A DNA stretch of 64,000 nucleotides, from positions 4,898,001 to 4,962,000 of the forward strand of contig NC_065562.1 in the NCBI RefSeq assembly GCF_022605725.1, read 5' to 3'. Made by a program: the position numbers and the translations under genes. Origin of the DNA: Anthonomus grandis grandis. Lineage: Eukaryota; Arthropoda; Insecta; Coleoptera; Curculionidae. The notes under the pieces are model-generated. The model made no database searches. It saw nothing but the letters and a program-made list of their open reading frames with translations, and was not told the DNA's origin. Positions 24,001 through 35,256 of the stretch are shown here, piece after piece (positions within the stretch are counted from its first letter, which is position 1; every line of letters starts with the position of its first letter).

Positions 24001-25559
24001 CTTTAGTAGAGGGTCAAAATGTCTTCGCATTAACAAGGCAACCCGCATTTCTTTATATTGGTGGTGTGTTGGTAAAGCACACTTCGCGTACTACAAAACT
24101 TGGACTTACTAGTTTCAATGGCCTCTGCTACGAGGCAATCTGTAAGCACGATTTGGAGATTCGGGAAAACCGTCGGGTATGTACCCTGTTCCCCGAATCG
24201 ATATTTTGACAATTTTTAATACTGAAATGCACGGTGACGCTTCCTCCACGATGCATCATCCGGCCTGGCTATCGGCGTGAATAGGATACCACTGGCAAAG
24301 GGCAGAGGGCAGGAAAGGGTTTCAAAAGATAGGAAAGGAAAGAACGACTACGTGTTGACTGGGTGAAGGATGAGGCGGAAGTGTACTACAAAACTTATCA
24401 ACAACTGCTAACATAACGCTGTTACTCAGAAGCTGCTTCATAAACTAAAGCCTAAAAGTGTTGGCAACTGAGTTTAAGCTTGGATCGTTTTCGCGACCTT
24501 TTTCTTATGACCGAAAATAGTACAACATGGCACATGACGCATGACACATACAAATTTGATGCACACGCATTTCAGTACTAGTTATATTGTCGCATGCCGT
24601 TATATAAAATTAATATCTTTTTTTATAATTGATTTTATTAATTAAACTATAGTTATACATATATCAATATTTGGGCAAGTGATTGAGTTGGGAGCCTTTA
24701 GTTGAGAATAATTATTATTATATCCAATTATTTTATTAAGTTATTAATAAAACGCTAATACAGTTTATTTTATATAAATTTGTGTTTTCTAAAAATAACA
24801 TAGAAAGGCTGCAATTTTTTCCTTAAAATAGTAACAGATTAGAAATTACAAAGAAGTCTTGAAGTACTTGTTTTTCAAATTAACTTATTCATTCTATTAA
24901 AATGGTTATTTGTATGAACATTTATTTTCTATTAACGCAGTTTTAACAAATTAATGGTAGTTAGCTTTTCAATATCATTAATTTATTAAAATAATTTTTA
25001 TATAAAGAAGAAGAAAATCTATTTTCATACAGGTGAAGCAAAAAAAAATCAAAATGTTTCATTATAGTTTTAATAGAATTTAAAATATAAATAAATAAAA
25101 TTATATAAGTTTTTTTCTCATTATTATTTTTATGATATAGTTTAAGAATTTTGTGTGTGCCTGTGATTACATCCACAGGTATAAATGTATCCTACATCTT
25201 TCATCTATAAGCAGGGCAGATTTCAGAGAAGGTCATGAAAAGTAGTGATAGAACACAGTAATATAGGATAGTACAACGTATTAACAAAAGCAAGCACAAA
25301 TAATTTGTGGACTCGGAAGATAACTTTGCATATACAGGAGTCATCACAACCGTAGTATAGACCAAACTCACCTTTTTTTGGACGGAATGGTATATATACC
25401 TTATTTTACTAGCTTAAAAGAGCATAGTTTAAAAAAGTACTTGATCAATAAAAATTTTATTAGTTACTTTTAAACTTTTAAATTGAAACATGATTTTTCC
25501 TGATTAATTGACATTTATGATGAATGACACAGTGAATCGACATATTTACAGATATTGAT
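24001..25559. other. No gene recognised
   Basis: 24030-24212 holds a 60-codon minus-strand frame ending in a Cys-containing segment. 24240-24440 is unusually GC-rich. Neither matches anything I recognise. From 24600 onward the sequence is AT-rich and featureless. Confidence 0.35.
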
Positions 25560-26045
25560 TAGATGAGAATTCGCACTGGATGTGTGAAATACACACCCAG
25601 TATCCTGAAAAGGTAAATAGCAGGTATAATTGGTAATAGCATAATAGGTCTATTTTTTTATTGCGGATAATTTAAATGCCACCTGATATTAGGATTTACT
25701 GGAATACCAGAAATAAGTGGACATATGCCAATGCTAATTTTAATCAAATAGCGCCCTTACTTATTTGTTATCATCGAGTTAATGAGGTAAGATTCTTTGA
25801 GACAACTTTTCCAAAACATTGGATTAGCAAAAGAGGTGAAATTGAATGGCCAGCAAGAAGCCCCGGAAAGAAGCAAGATGGCCAGTAAGAAGTTTATGCG
25901 ATAAAGCTGGAAAATAGGAACATATTGCAAGACAGAATTAGAGCAGAATGTGAATTAATAACTCTCGTTATATTACAAAAGGTAGCAAATGTTTTTTACT
26001 ACAATTTGGCACCGTCAAACCGTTCAAGGGAGCCATTCTCAGCAT
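25560..26045 (+). pseudogene. DD41D mariner transposase relic
   Basis: Plus-strand frames read HWMCEIHTQYPEKVN, then VNEVRFFETTFPKHWISKRG followed by EIEWPARSP, then a C-terminal NVFYYNLA block. This is the order seen in the better preserved DD41D copy at 36990-38090. The segment after SPD is replaced by unrelated sequence and the frame is broken, so only a decayed C-terminal half remains. Confidence 0.65.
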
Positions 26046-28709
26046 TTAATTAATTGGCTTATTGTTTAAATACTTTTTTTTGTATCGTTTCTATTTTTAT
26101 GGGTTAGTATTGGCATGTTTTTTGTTGAAGTTAGGTATAGCATATGTTGCATGAAGTTGTGTTGAAATTATGAGTAGAATCGGAATGCATAAAAAAATAT
26201 TCCATTCCATTTAAAAAAAGGTAACTTTGGCCTCTACCACTGTTGAAATACTTACTGTATATGTAATGTTATCTTCTTAATGTAAATCTGAAAGAGATCT
26301 AAAAATTTTATTTATATTAAGGATTCCAGGTTTTTTTCCACAATCGGTTTATTAGAATCATTAAGAATTATTAGAAATACTCTTAGAAACAGTTTTTCGA
26401 ATTTGATTCACTTTTCTTCGGGGAATTGTAGAAAATGTTACTGCTTTGCTAGCCGAACAAAGCCAGAATCAGATTACCTTTAGCATGAATTATTTTTATT
26501 GTATTTTAATTTATCGTATGATAATAAAAAAACCTTTTTAACTTTGACATGATGGCTCTATATACGGCCTTTTTTGATATCAAAAACACTTAACTAATTT
26601 AACTTTAACCAATTAACCGTTTCGCCAACGGTTTAAAATTAAAACTGGTGTAATCTTCTCCCGAAGATGCTGAGGCACATATGTCGAGAATAAAATTAAG
26701 AATTTTGTAATTTGAGTATCACACCAAAGATTCTTATAAGATATTGAAAGTATATAAAGTTAAAAAAAATGGGATAAGGTTTTACTTTTTTATCTAAATA
26801 AAAAAAAGTTCCAAATGTTTAAACTGGAATTTATATAAAGGGTTTAACTTTTATAAAAGGATATTTAATAATAACGCAAATAAATTTATCATACAGGAAG
26901 AAGCAGAGGTTAATATATATATACGATAAAACAAGTGGGCGCGAAAAAAATCTACTCTGAAAGAAAGCTTTTATTGCTTATGAATGTGAATAACATGACA
27001 AAGAATAAAATTTATTTTCAACTGCTAATTGATAATATTGCTTTATATACACAAATTTAACATCTAATAAAGAAGCTTTCGACAAAAAAATATTAAAAAA
27101 TTAACTATATATATTTTGATAATCCATGCATTTTTCTTCAACATTATAAAAAAATATATATAAATAAGGGTCCATTGTAATGCTTACCTTAGTGGGACTC
27201 TTTTTAAAATTAATGTTAACGCACTGATGCACTAATACAGACTATACAATAACTTTAAAGTGTTTTGTTTTTATCATAATAACGGCCTTTTATTTGGTGT
27301 TATCTTATCCAATATTTTTTTAAAGTGATACCAAGGTTCATAAATCGTTATTATTAAACATATTATATTTTAAAGATATCGAAGCACATCTAAAAAATGA
27401 TGAGACATATCGGATAGACAAACAGTTTAGAACAAACCAAAGGTCAGCGAATCGTTGAAATTACCGATTAGATTTAAGCGCCCCTTATCTATAAACATAT
27501 GTACTTTAGTTTCTTTGTATCTTATTTTTCATAACCACAATAAGGTTTTATCAGAAGTTATTTAAGTATAAAGTGATACGATAATAAATTAGTAAAAATA
27601 AACAAATTCTATCAATATTTTACTTTAGTACGTGACTATGTAAGTCATGTCATCGATGAATCTAATTAAGAAGTAAATAATGTATAAAACATTTTAGGAG
27701 ACCGGTCAAGTTACTATACAAATACAAAATAAATGTTTATTTTTGAAAGCACTGTAGACTTTTACTTATTAAATCGAAGTAGATGCAATATCCAGTTTCA
27801 TTATAAAAAGTTTAGAGACAAAATGGGATATTTCATATACATTTTTATAAATTTAAATTAGTAAGTAGGCAAATAAATAATATATATTTAATACACTCAA
27901 AACAGAATCAGAAAACAGAGCTTGTTTGAATGGAATATGCTAAATGTTATTAGACCAATTTTTTATGAAATCTTTTTTTTTAACAAAAAAGGTGACTTGG
28001 ATTTTTTATATTAAGTTAAAAATAAATAAACTATTAATTATACAATTCCAATAACGACATTTGAACAGGTATATGAATTTATTAATAGAATCTTTTTTTT
28101 TATTATACAGGGTAATTCTTTTTATTACAATGTATCTCGATTTCTCTCAAAAGACTTAACCTGTAAATGAGTGTTTTAGATATAAGTTATTCAGGCAGAT
28201 AAATCCTCTTTTAGTACTGTTGCATAGGATCTACAGGTCTATTTTGAAGGTCAAGGTAATTTTTTTTAAATGGTTATTAAATCAGCAAGAGCGATCATTT
28301 ACTTTTATTATTCATTTTCCATTACTTCAAGAATTTTGTTTGTACACATTATAAAAAAGTACTCGATGAAAAGTAGGCGATAAAATAAAATTTGAAATAT
28401 TATATGCTAAACAAGTACTGGACATGTTTTAATCAATCATTTCAGTTAATCGCAAAACTGTGTATTTATTAAACGTTCTATAAATTTTAAGGTCATTTAA
28501 ACGTACTTTTATATATACTGACAAGTGCTGTTATTTTTTCAATGTTATCGCAGATGCCGGGAATCTCCGCGAATTATATTCAGAATTATTTTTTCAAATT
28601 TAGTATGATAAATTTACCAATGTTAGATCCAGGCAAAATTATACTATCACTCTAGACAAAATTAGACTATTACCTCAAATTTTAGACTATTCTGAGAACA
28701 GCAAACGTT
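26046..28709. other. AT-rich, no gene recognised
   Basis: About 2.7 kb. TACAGGGTA at 28106 resembles the ends of mariner-type repeats. Nothing else could be supported. Confidence 0.4.
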
Positions 28710-28750
28710 ATATTTAACTATGTTTTTGAAGGTGGTAGACAATGGTACAG

Positions 28751-28997
28751 TGAAAACATCTTGTCGGACTTGCATTGTCTTATTTATTTAATGTAACACG
28801 ACGTTTCGGTTGGTAAGTATCTCCAACCGTTATCAAGTGTAAACTGACAGCAAACTACTATTCTATAGGCTTATATACTAGATGTGTACAGCGATGTGGA
28901 AAGGAAAGTCATTGTGAAAAGAGTTGGGGGGGAGGAGGACACGCCTCTCTCTAGATCCTACACTGTCCTGAGAGTAGAGGCTTCCAGATGTTGGGTA
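28751..28997 (-). repeat. Left inverted arm of Penelope-like element
   Basis: Exact reverse complement of 30352-30598 by eye, with equal length of 247 bp. Confidence 0.85.
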
Positions 28998-29007
28998 GAA
29001 GGAGAAA

Positions 29008-30391
29008 ATGCCTCTGCGGCCCATCACGAGCTCTAGAAATTCGCCGACATCAGAACTCTCGAAATACCTTTTGGAGATCATTAGACCGATCCAGGGAAAT
29101 GCAGCGTCTTTTGTTCGAAACTCTGCCCACTTTGTAGACCTTCTTGGAGGGATCGAAGTCGAGACCAATGACAGATTGATGAGTTTTGATTTCGAAAGTC
29201 TCTACACCAATGTACCCATAGGCGAGTCTCTTAACATCATCCGAGACAAACTAAGCAAGGATGCAGCTTTCTCAACTCGGACCACACTGCCTCTGGACGG
29301 GGTGATAGAACTTTAGGAGATCTGTCTTCGTAATTCTTACTTTCAGGTCAAGGATAGATTCTACGCCCAAGACGAAGGACTACCGATGGGTTCATCTCTT
29401 TCCCTAGTAGTAGCAAACATCTTTATGGAATGGTTCGAGGAACATGCAATAGATGCCTCCCATTGCAAACCCAAGCTCTGGCTTCGATATGTGGACGACA
29501 CCTTCATCATCTGGGACAAAGAGGAAAAAGCACTTCAGGAGTTTCTGCTTCACCTCAACAGCGTCAGACCAATAATAAAGTTCACGATGGAGACAGAGAA
29601 GGACTCAGCTCTACCTTTCCTAGATGTCCTCGTTAAAAAGGTCGGTGGAAATCTACGAACTTCAGTTTATAGAAAACCAACACACACGGGCCAGTATCTT
29701 CACTATGAGTCCAACCATCCTGCAACCACCAAAGAAGGGCTCCTTAAGATCCCTCTACAATAGAGCTCGAACCATCTGTAGAAACGACAAGGATCTCAAG
29801 ACTGAAGTGGATACCATCTACAAAGACCTACAACAGAATGGATATCCAAAGAAGCTAATAAGTAGGACCATCCAAAGGACGCGTCCAAATCAAATCAGAG
29901 ACGAGGCCACCACGACAACCAGACTTCTACCCATACCTTACATTAGGGGTACATCGGAACAAATCCGACGCATTGCCAGCAAGTACAATATTAGAACTGC
30001 CTTTAGATCTAGCAACACTATCAGAAGCGTGGTATCAAAGACCAAACCAGATGGCCTGTTGGATACCAAAAATTGCGTCTACCGGATCCCATGTGAGTGC
30101 GGTGACTCATACATAAGTGAAACAAAGCGCCCTCTAGAAATCAGAGCGAAGGAACATCGCAGCTGGACCCAAAGAGGAGAGGTTTCCAAATCCGGAATAG
30201 CAGAGCACGCGTGGCATAATGGACACAATATCCACTGGTCAGAAGCCAAGATTCTGCTTAAGGAACAGCACTGGCGGAAGAGGAAGTTCGTAGAGGCAGC
30301 TTTCATTTCACAGAAGATCACAGGGGATCTTCAGCCAGCCAAGCGTCGATATACCCAACATCTGGAAGCCTCTACTCTCAGGACAGTGTAG
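29008..30391 (+). pseudogene. Penelope-like RT plus GIY-YIG endonuclease
   Basis: The frame starts at PLRPITSSRNSPTSELSKYL, runs through SFDFESLYTNVP, GLPMGSSLS and the catalytic YVDDTFIIW, then PFLDVLV and YRKPTHTGQYL. A TAG at 29313-29315 interrupts it between GVIEL and EICLRN. A one-base shift near 29745 moves the reading into the next frame (LYNRARTICRND onward). The second part ends in a GIY-YIG nuclease: CVYRIPCECGDSYISETKR with RAKEH. The Gly of the YIG motif is Ser here. These enzymes prime reverse transcription at nicked or telomeric DNA ends. The N-terminal third is missing. Two lesions and the Ser change argue that this copy is inactive. Confidence 0.88.
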
Positions 30392-30598
30392 GATCTAGAG
30401 AGAGGCGTGTCCTCCTCCCCCCCAACTCTTTTCACAATGACTTTCCTTTCCACATCGCTGTACACATCTAGTATATAAGCCTATAGAATAGTAGTTTGCT
30501 GTCAGTTTACACTTGATAACGGTTGGAGATACTTACCAACCGAAACGTCGTGTTACATTAAATAAATAAGACAATGCAAGTCCGACAAGATGTTTTCA
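30352..30598 (+). repeat. Right inverted arm of Penelope-like element
   Basis: Contains the last codons of the ORF and the 3' untranslated end. Identical in reverse to 28751-28997. Confidence 0.85.
30513..30546 (+). ncRNA. Hammerhead-ribozyme-like core in Penelope repeat
   Basis: TTGATAA is followed by a perfect stem (GGTTGG with CCAACC, 9-nt loop) and GAAAC. This is the CUGANGA, stem II, GAAA layout of a hammerhead. Positions C3 and G8 are U and A, which could still pair. The same motif occurs in reverse at 28803-28836 in the left arm. Hammerheads are known in Penelope repeats. Stems I and III were not established, so activity is unproven. Confidence 0.35.
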
Positions 30599-30744
30599 AT
30601 ATTTAACTATATTACTAACTACAGTCAACTTCGCCTATAATTCACCAATTTATAGCGGACCTTTTTCTGCCGATCTAGAATATTTTTTTCCTTTCATAAC
30701 GAACTTTTTGTATATTCACACTGTCGAACAGGAGTTAAAAACTC

Positions 30745-31150
30745 CAGCCTATGGACCAAGGAATAATTCTTCATTCTCTAAAATGTAATTACAGAAAAAT
30801 TCTTCTTATACAAATATTAAATGCAATGGACGCAAACAAAAATTTCTCTATAGACCTTTTAGATGCCATAATTGCAAGAAAACTACTGCGAACTGCTTTA
30901 AGCATGAGGGATTTTTAAGAAAGGAGTTTTAATATGACTAAGATCATGACATACCACTGAATGAATGGTTGAAAAAGCATCAGTTAGAAGAACCGAAACC
31001 TGATTGAGATATGGACATGAAAAATTTAGTGGACGAACAACTTAAGAAAAAATTCCCTAATTTCAATTTTAGCGAATATATGATGGAAATCGATAATGAT
31101 ATGGTTACAAGAGAAATTTTAAAGGAACATAAAATTGTGGAGGCAGTAAC
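30745..31150 (+). pseudogene. Tigger-like transposase fragment (DDE_1)
   Basis: A frame beginning LQPMDQGIIHSLK, then NYRKILL, and later LLDAIIARK matches the block after the third acidic residue of Tigger/jerky DDE_1 transposases. A stop follows MRDF, and a frameshifted PLNEWLKKHQLEEPKPD segment continues it. The DNA-binding and catalytic front half is deleted between the left terminus and LQPMDQ. Confidence 0.65.
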
Positions 31151-32017
31151 TTAAAATATGGTTCATTAAGAGGAGAAAGGACTTTATAAAGATGATTCTA
31201 TTAAAAATAGTAAGATAGGTGTGGCAACCGTTCCTGAAATAAAAATAAAAATCTCAGAAATCCGTAATTTTTTGAAGTCACGAAGTACACACACAAGTAC
31301 CTGAGTATATATGGTCTTTTTATATTCTTGAAAGCTATATAAACAACATTTATTTTTGTAACACGAATATTACTCAATCAAAAATTACTGATAACAATTA
31401 AATTTAGGTGATAAAAAATAATAAAAAACAATCTATTAAAATTTAATTTCTCATTAAATACATATGTATAAACTGAAAAATGTATCTACATTATGTTGCA
31501 CATTTAGAATTTAGACATATTAGTGTTTGATAGTATGTGTTTCGATATTCAGTGCATCCGTAAAGTAGCGGATAAATTCAATAAAAAATGAAATGAACCG
31601 TTTCTGAAAAAATGCTCGAACCCGTCGATTTTAATATTGAGTATAGGGTTTTTCTATGTGGAAATTAAATATACAGGGTGATTCAAAAAAAGATATGACG
31701 TCGTCAATATGTTTTTTAAACGGAAACTACAATTTTTTAATGCAGAACCAGAAAAAATGCATTTTTACAAAGAATATGGTACAAATGAATAGCGGTTACA
31801 TAAGCAATTTTGAATGAATAATGATGATAAAATGTAAAATTAAAGAAATACGTTTCGCTGTTGTTGTCAGTGTCAAAAAGTGAATGTATTTTGGTGCAAC
31901 TATTTGAAGTATTTTTACATTTGCAACTGGTGTTTATTCTTTTTGAGAGGCGAAAGCAGTGTCATCTTGCGTTTTATTAGTAACTACACTTTATTACCTA
32001 CTGTTATTGTATGAAAT

Positions 32018-32590
32018 ATGAGAAAATTAACCGAACGTGGAACAATCAAAATCTTGTGCATGATCGATTTCAGAGATATGTCGCGTACTCAAAAGGAGGT
32101 GGTCCAGTTGTTTAATACAACTTATCCTGATCAGTCGCCTATTAAAGTTTCGTGAATTCGGACATGTTCGGGATACTCAAGAAGTTGGTCGGGGTTCAAT
32201 AACTGAAGAATATGAGCTTAACGTTCTGTTAACGGCCCAAGATAATCCCAAAGCCACAATCACAGGCACGGCTTCTAATGTTAATTTATCGCGATCTACT
32301 ATGCATGAAGTATTGAAAAAAACAAAGTTCCACCCTTATAAAATATCAAGAGCTATACTTGAGAGCTCTTACTTCAAGAGCTATGGGAAGATGATCATTT
32401 TGATCGCCGAAATGAATTTTGGGAGCAAATGCAGCAATTATGTAATGATAGCAATAATATTATAAAACGGATAATATTTTCTGGCAACATTATGTATTAT
32501 TTATTATTTTTTATGTATTATTTTCTGGCAACATTACTCTAAACGGCCATGCGAACAGACAGAATTGTCGATCCTGAAAATCACTTGTAA
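32018..32590 (+). pseudogene. DD41D transposase N-terminal half, copy A
   Basis: Starts with ATG and a helix-turn-helix region (MRKLTERGTIKILCM), then LTAQDNPKATITGTASNVNL and FHPYKISRA. A segment around the first Asp has a 36-bp local duplication at 32480-32540 that repeats TTTTCTGGCAACATTA. Several stops and shifts break the frame. The coding sequence stops at LNGHANRQNCRS, where the P-like insertion begins. Confidence 0.65.
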
Positions 32591-34323
32591 ACTACGCCGG
32601 CACCCCTCGCATGACAGGATACAAGTCCGTCCACAAAGTTCACATTAGAAATGCGTTTACGGGGGGCAATAAGGAAAGTATTAAGTTTAATAATATTATT
32701 GGGTAAAATCGAGGTTTTTTTATTTTAAAATATTTTGATGAGTTTTGACGCTTATTCATTGTGACACATTAAATAAACAATGGAATATTAATTTGTTGAA
32801 TCACAGTTGGCTGATCAAAACACATGTAATTAGTGGGAAACTGCAAAAAGGAAAATAAAAAAAAACACTTGATTTATATGTAGATATATGCATATATTTC
32901 TTATTTGTTAATAATCGTAATTGCATTACAATGCACACTTACTATTCTATTACACAGTAAAAAATATTAAATTATAAACAATACATATTTATTTAGAGGA
33001 ACTATGTACATACGAGTATAATTTTAAGTCTTATTCTAATCCAAAAAACATTTGTACAATAATTATAAATTTTGCAGTATTTTCAGCTTCGTGTTTTCCT
33101 TCTTATTTCCTGTTCTAGTTTTAGTTATTTCTCTATTTGCAAACTTTAGTGTATAATAGATTCTTACTCTTGTAAATAAAGCTAACATATAGTCCAAAGG
33201 AAAACTCGAACAAGGGTGTGAAAATGGTATTTTTGCACATTCTTCTTTTAAATAAATGCCTGCATTATCTTTTACACAAATATTATTAAATTTTTTCGTA
33301 AAAACATCCTCTAGTAAGATTATGTATTTATTGAAGCTCTTTGGGGGTACAGTTAATCCTCCAAATCGTCCCTGACTACCCTCGTAGGCTTTTTTTTTTA
33401 CAAAAAATTGTAGATTTATCATGCACATCATCACCTCTGCAAAAATTAATACAAATATCACAACTATGTTTAAAACTAAATTTTCGTAATAAATATCCAC
33501 CTACATACACTAGTGCGTTGCCTTCTTCTCTATGTAAATTTTAATAATATTTGCTGTCGATATTTAAAACTGGTGTATAATTTTTTGTTGGATTTAAAAC
33601 CGATACTTGTTTTACTAAATCTGGAGTTATAGTGAGTAATATATCACTTACATCCGCTAAACAATTGGAACCTTCCTTTTCATCACAATACCTTAAAGCA
33701 AAGAGCTTTTTAAAAGCCCTACAAAACTGAATGGGAGTTGGATTTTTAGCATTTCCACAAGCATTCCTGATTTGTCCAAAATAATTTTCCAGACAATCTT
33801 GGTTAAGGTTTCGTGTTAATAAAAATGTGTAACCCTTAGATTTCAATACCTCCCATAATTTTATTGTTGATGATATGGGCAACCTCCAGCCATAAATAAA
33901 TCTTAATGTTTTGGTTACATCTTTTTCTATTATTTTGTTTGTTTTTCTATTTTTTACTTTTCCGATGACTTTTAAGGTGGAAAAAAGTTTATTGCAAGAT
34001 TCAACACAGCAATATTGTCCGTGAGAAGCCATTACCAAACAACTGCTATTAATATAGATTATATTAAAGTAAAAGTCCGTAAAACTAGCACCAAATGACA
34101 GAATATTAAATTCACAAAAGCAAAAAATATTGACACACTCGGTAAACGTCGAAAATAAACTGAACCGAGTCAACCCTATAACCACATTTCGTCGACGAAC
34201 CGGTATAAATCCCCCGCATGCGGGGGATCGATAAACTCTGATAGACGAGAGGGGCGGCGTCGGCAGGTGCGGATGGTTAGTCGAAAAGGGTCGAGTGACT
34301 TGACTGTGTTAGACTGTGACAGA
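32591..34323 (-). mobile_element. P-element-like transposon inserted in DD41D copy A
   Basis: About 1.73 kb. The DD41D transposase stops before it and resumes after it at KVNV..GI. The interior codes for a P/THAP9-type transposase remnant. Terminal repeats are not clear; boundaries are set by where the host element's protein similarity ends and resumes, so they are accurate to about 20 bp. Confidence 0.65.
33063..34185 (-). pseudogene. P/THAP9-type transposase, N and C terminal parts fused, frameshifted
   Basis: A start at about 34032 gives MASHGQYCCVESCNK, which looks like the beginning of a THAP zinc finger. It is followed at once by transposase C-terminal sequence: GKVKNRKTNKI, then FLLTRNLNQDCLENYFGQIR and NPTPIQFCRAFKKL. 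After a stop at 33541 a shifted frame continues with NALVYVGGYLLRKFS, a Cys pair, GGLTVPPKSFNKYI and a final LFTRVRIYYTLKFANRE. The TRRLNQDCLEN-type motif and YVxGYL are diagnostic of P/THAP9 transposases. The middle with the catalytic Asp residues is deleted, so it is dead or at most a truncated THAP protein. Confidence 0.75.
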
Positions 34324-34794
34324 ATGTCATACACAACACCCTCAAAAAGTCAATGTGGGGTGCGGTATAGTGGAAAGAAGAGTTTTAGGACCTTACTTTT
34401 TTCATGACACCCTCAATGGTGAGGATTTGTAAGAACCCGACATACACCAACGTGATAGTTTTTTTTCATCAAGATGGAGTCCCGCACTATGCTTTACACG
34501 TTTGCTATTATCTAGATGAAGTTTTTCCAAATCGTGGGATAGGTAAACGAGGGTTCATTGAATGGTCACCCAGATCGCCAGATTGAACTCCCCTCGATTA
34601 CTTTTTATGGGGATACTTAAAAAGTAAAGTGTATGTAACTAAACCAGCGAGCTTAGAAGACTGAAAAGAAGAAATACGCCAGGAAATTAGAAATATTACT
34701 CCAGGTGTCATTGACAACGTTCAAAAAGAATTTTTAAATCGCCTTGGTTATTGTCAGGTTGTTAACGGTACTCAATTAGAACATTTAATTTAGA
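34324..34794 (+). pseudogene. DD41D transposase C-terminal half, copy A
   Basis: Resumes as HPQKVNV..GIVERRVLGPYFF, then FHQDGVPHYALHV, GIGKRGFIEWSPRSPD with a stop, then TPLDYFLWGYLKSKVY and a final LEHLI before TAG. It holds the second and third Asp positions, separated by the spacing of DD41D enzymes. At least two nonsense codons occur. Confidence 0.7.
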
Positions 34795-35256
34795 TAGGTA
34801 TTTCTTTAATTTTATATTTTATCAACATTTTTCGTTCAAAATTGCTTATGTAACCACTATTCATTTGTACCATATCCTTTGTAAAAAAAATACGTTCTTT
34901 CTGATTCTGCATTAAAACATTGTGGTTTCCATTTAAAAAACATATTGATGACCTCAGATCTTTTTTTTTTTTTATATTTAATTGTATGTATATTTAATTT
35001 TCATGTAGAAAAACCCTAAACCAAATATTAAAATCGACGGGTTCAAGGATTTTTTTCAGAAACCGTCCATTTCATTTTTATTGAATTTATCTGCTACCTT
35101 ACGGATACACTGTACAGACTTTGAGAGTGATACTTTGTATATTAGTACACAAAATAGATGCACATAATTTGCGTTTTACTAGTTATAATGAACCGCGGAT
35201 AAAACGAACCAATTTAAATTATTTTTTAGGGTTCATTATATCCGAGCATTACTGTA

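Larger units (their letters stand above)
28722..30598 (+). mobile_element. Penelope-like element with inverted terminal repeats
   Basis: The order is: candidate target duplication ATATTTAACTAT (28710-28721), 29-bp tail, inverted repeat arm (28751-28997), coding body, second arm (30352-30598), then the same 12-bp word (30599-30610). The two 247-bp arms are identical on inspection, including a 7-bp homopolymer. The left arm contains, in reverse, the last codons of the ORF, so it is a copy of the 3' end. The body encodes reverse transcriptase and a GIY-YIG nuclease. It is 5' truncated, beginning inside the RT at PLRPI. Inverted pseudo-LTRs of this kind are known in Penelope-like elements. Confidence 0.88.
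31550..35112 (+). mobile_element. DD41D mariner-like element (copy A), inside Tigger element
   Basis: Inverted repeats about 300 bp long: the left begins CAGTGCATCCGTAAAGTAGC, the right complement CAGTGTATCCGTAAGGTAGC. They align with several indels and about 10-15 percent differences by eye. Transposase halves lie at 32018-32590 and 34324-34794. They are separated by a P-like insertion. Confidence 0.7.
30622..35254 (+). mobile_element. Tigger/pogo-like DNA transposon (outermost of a nest)
   Basis: The left end reads CAGTCAACTTCGCC then TATAATTCACC; the right end in complement reads CAGTAATGCTCGGATATAAT. Both are bordered by TA, the pogo/Tigger target. Coding remnants lie at 30745-31150. The element is interrupted by a DD41D mariner element at 31550-35112. 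Confidence 0.7.

Noticed and set aside
24030..24212. 60-codon minus-strand ORF as a gene
   Set aside because: No family recognised, no splice or neighbour support.
24240..24440. GC-rich patch as a tRNA or promoter island
   Set aside because: No cloverleaf or box A/B pattern found by eye.
26655..26695. Possible hammerhead-like CCGAAGATGC...GAGAA
   Set aside because: Both boxes deviate and no stem is convincing.
28878..29168. 96-codon minus-strand ORF
   Set aside because: Made of the inverted Penelope arm plus antisense of RT.
29430..29636. 68-codon ORF in the Penelope body
   Set aside because: Alternative frame of the RT.
30079..30321. 80-codon minus-strand ORF
   Set aside because: Antisense to the GIY-YIG domain.
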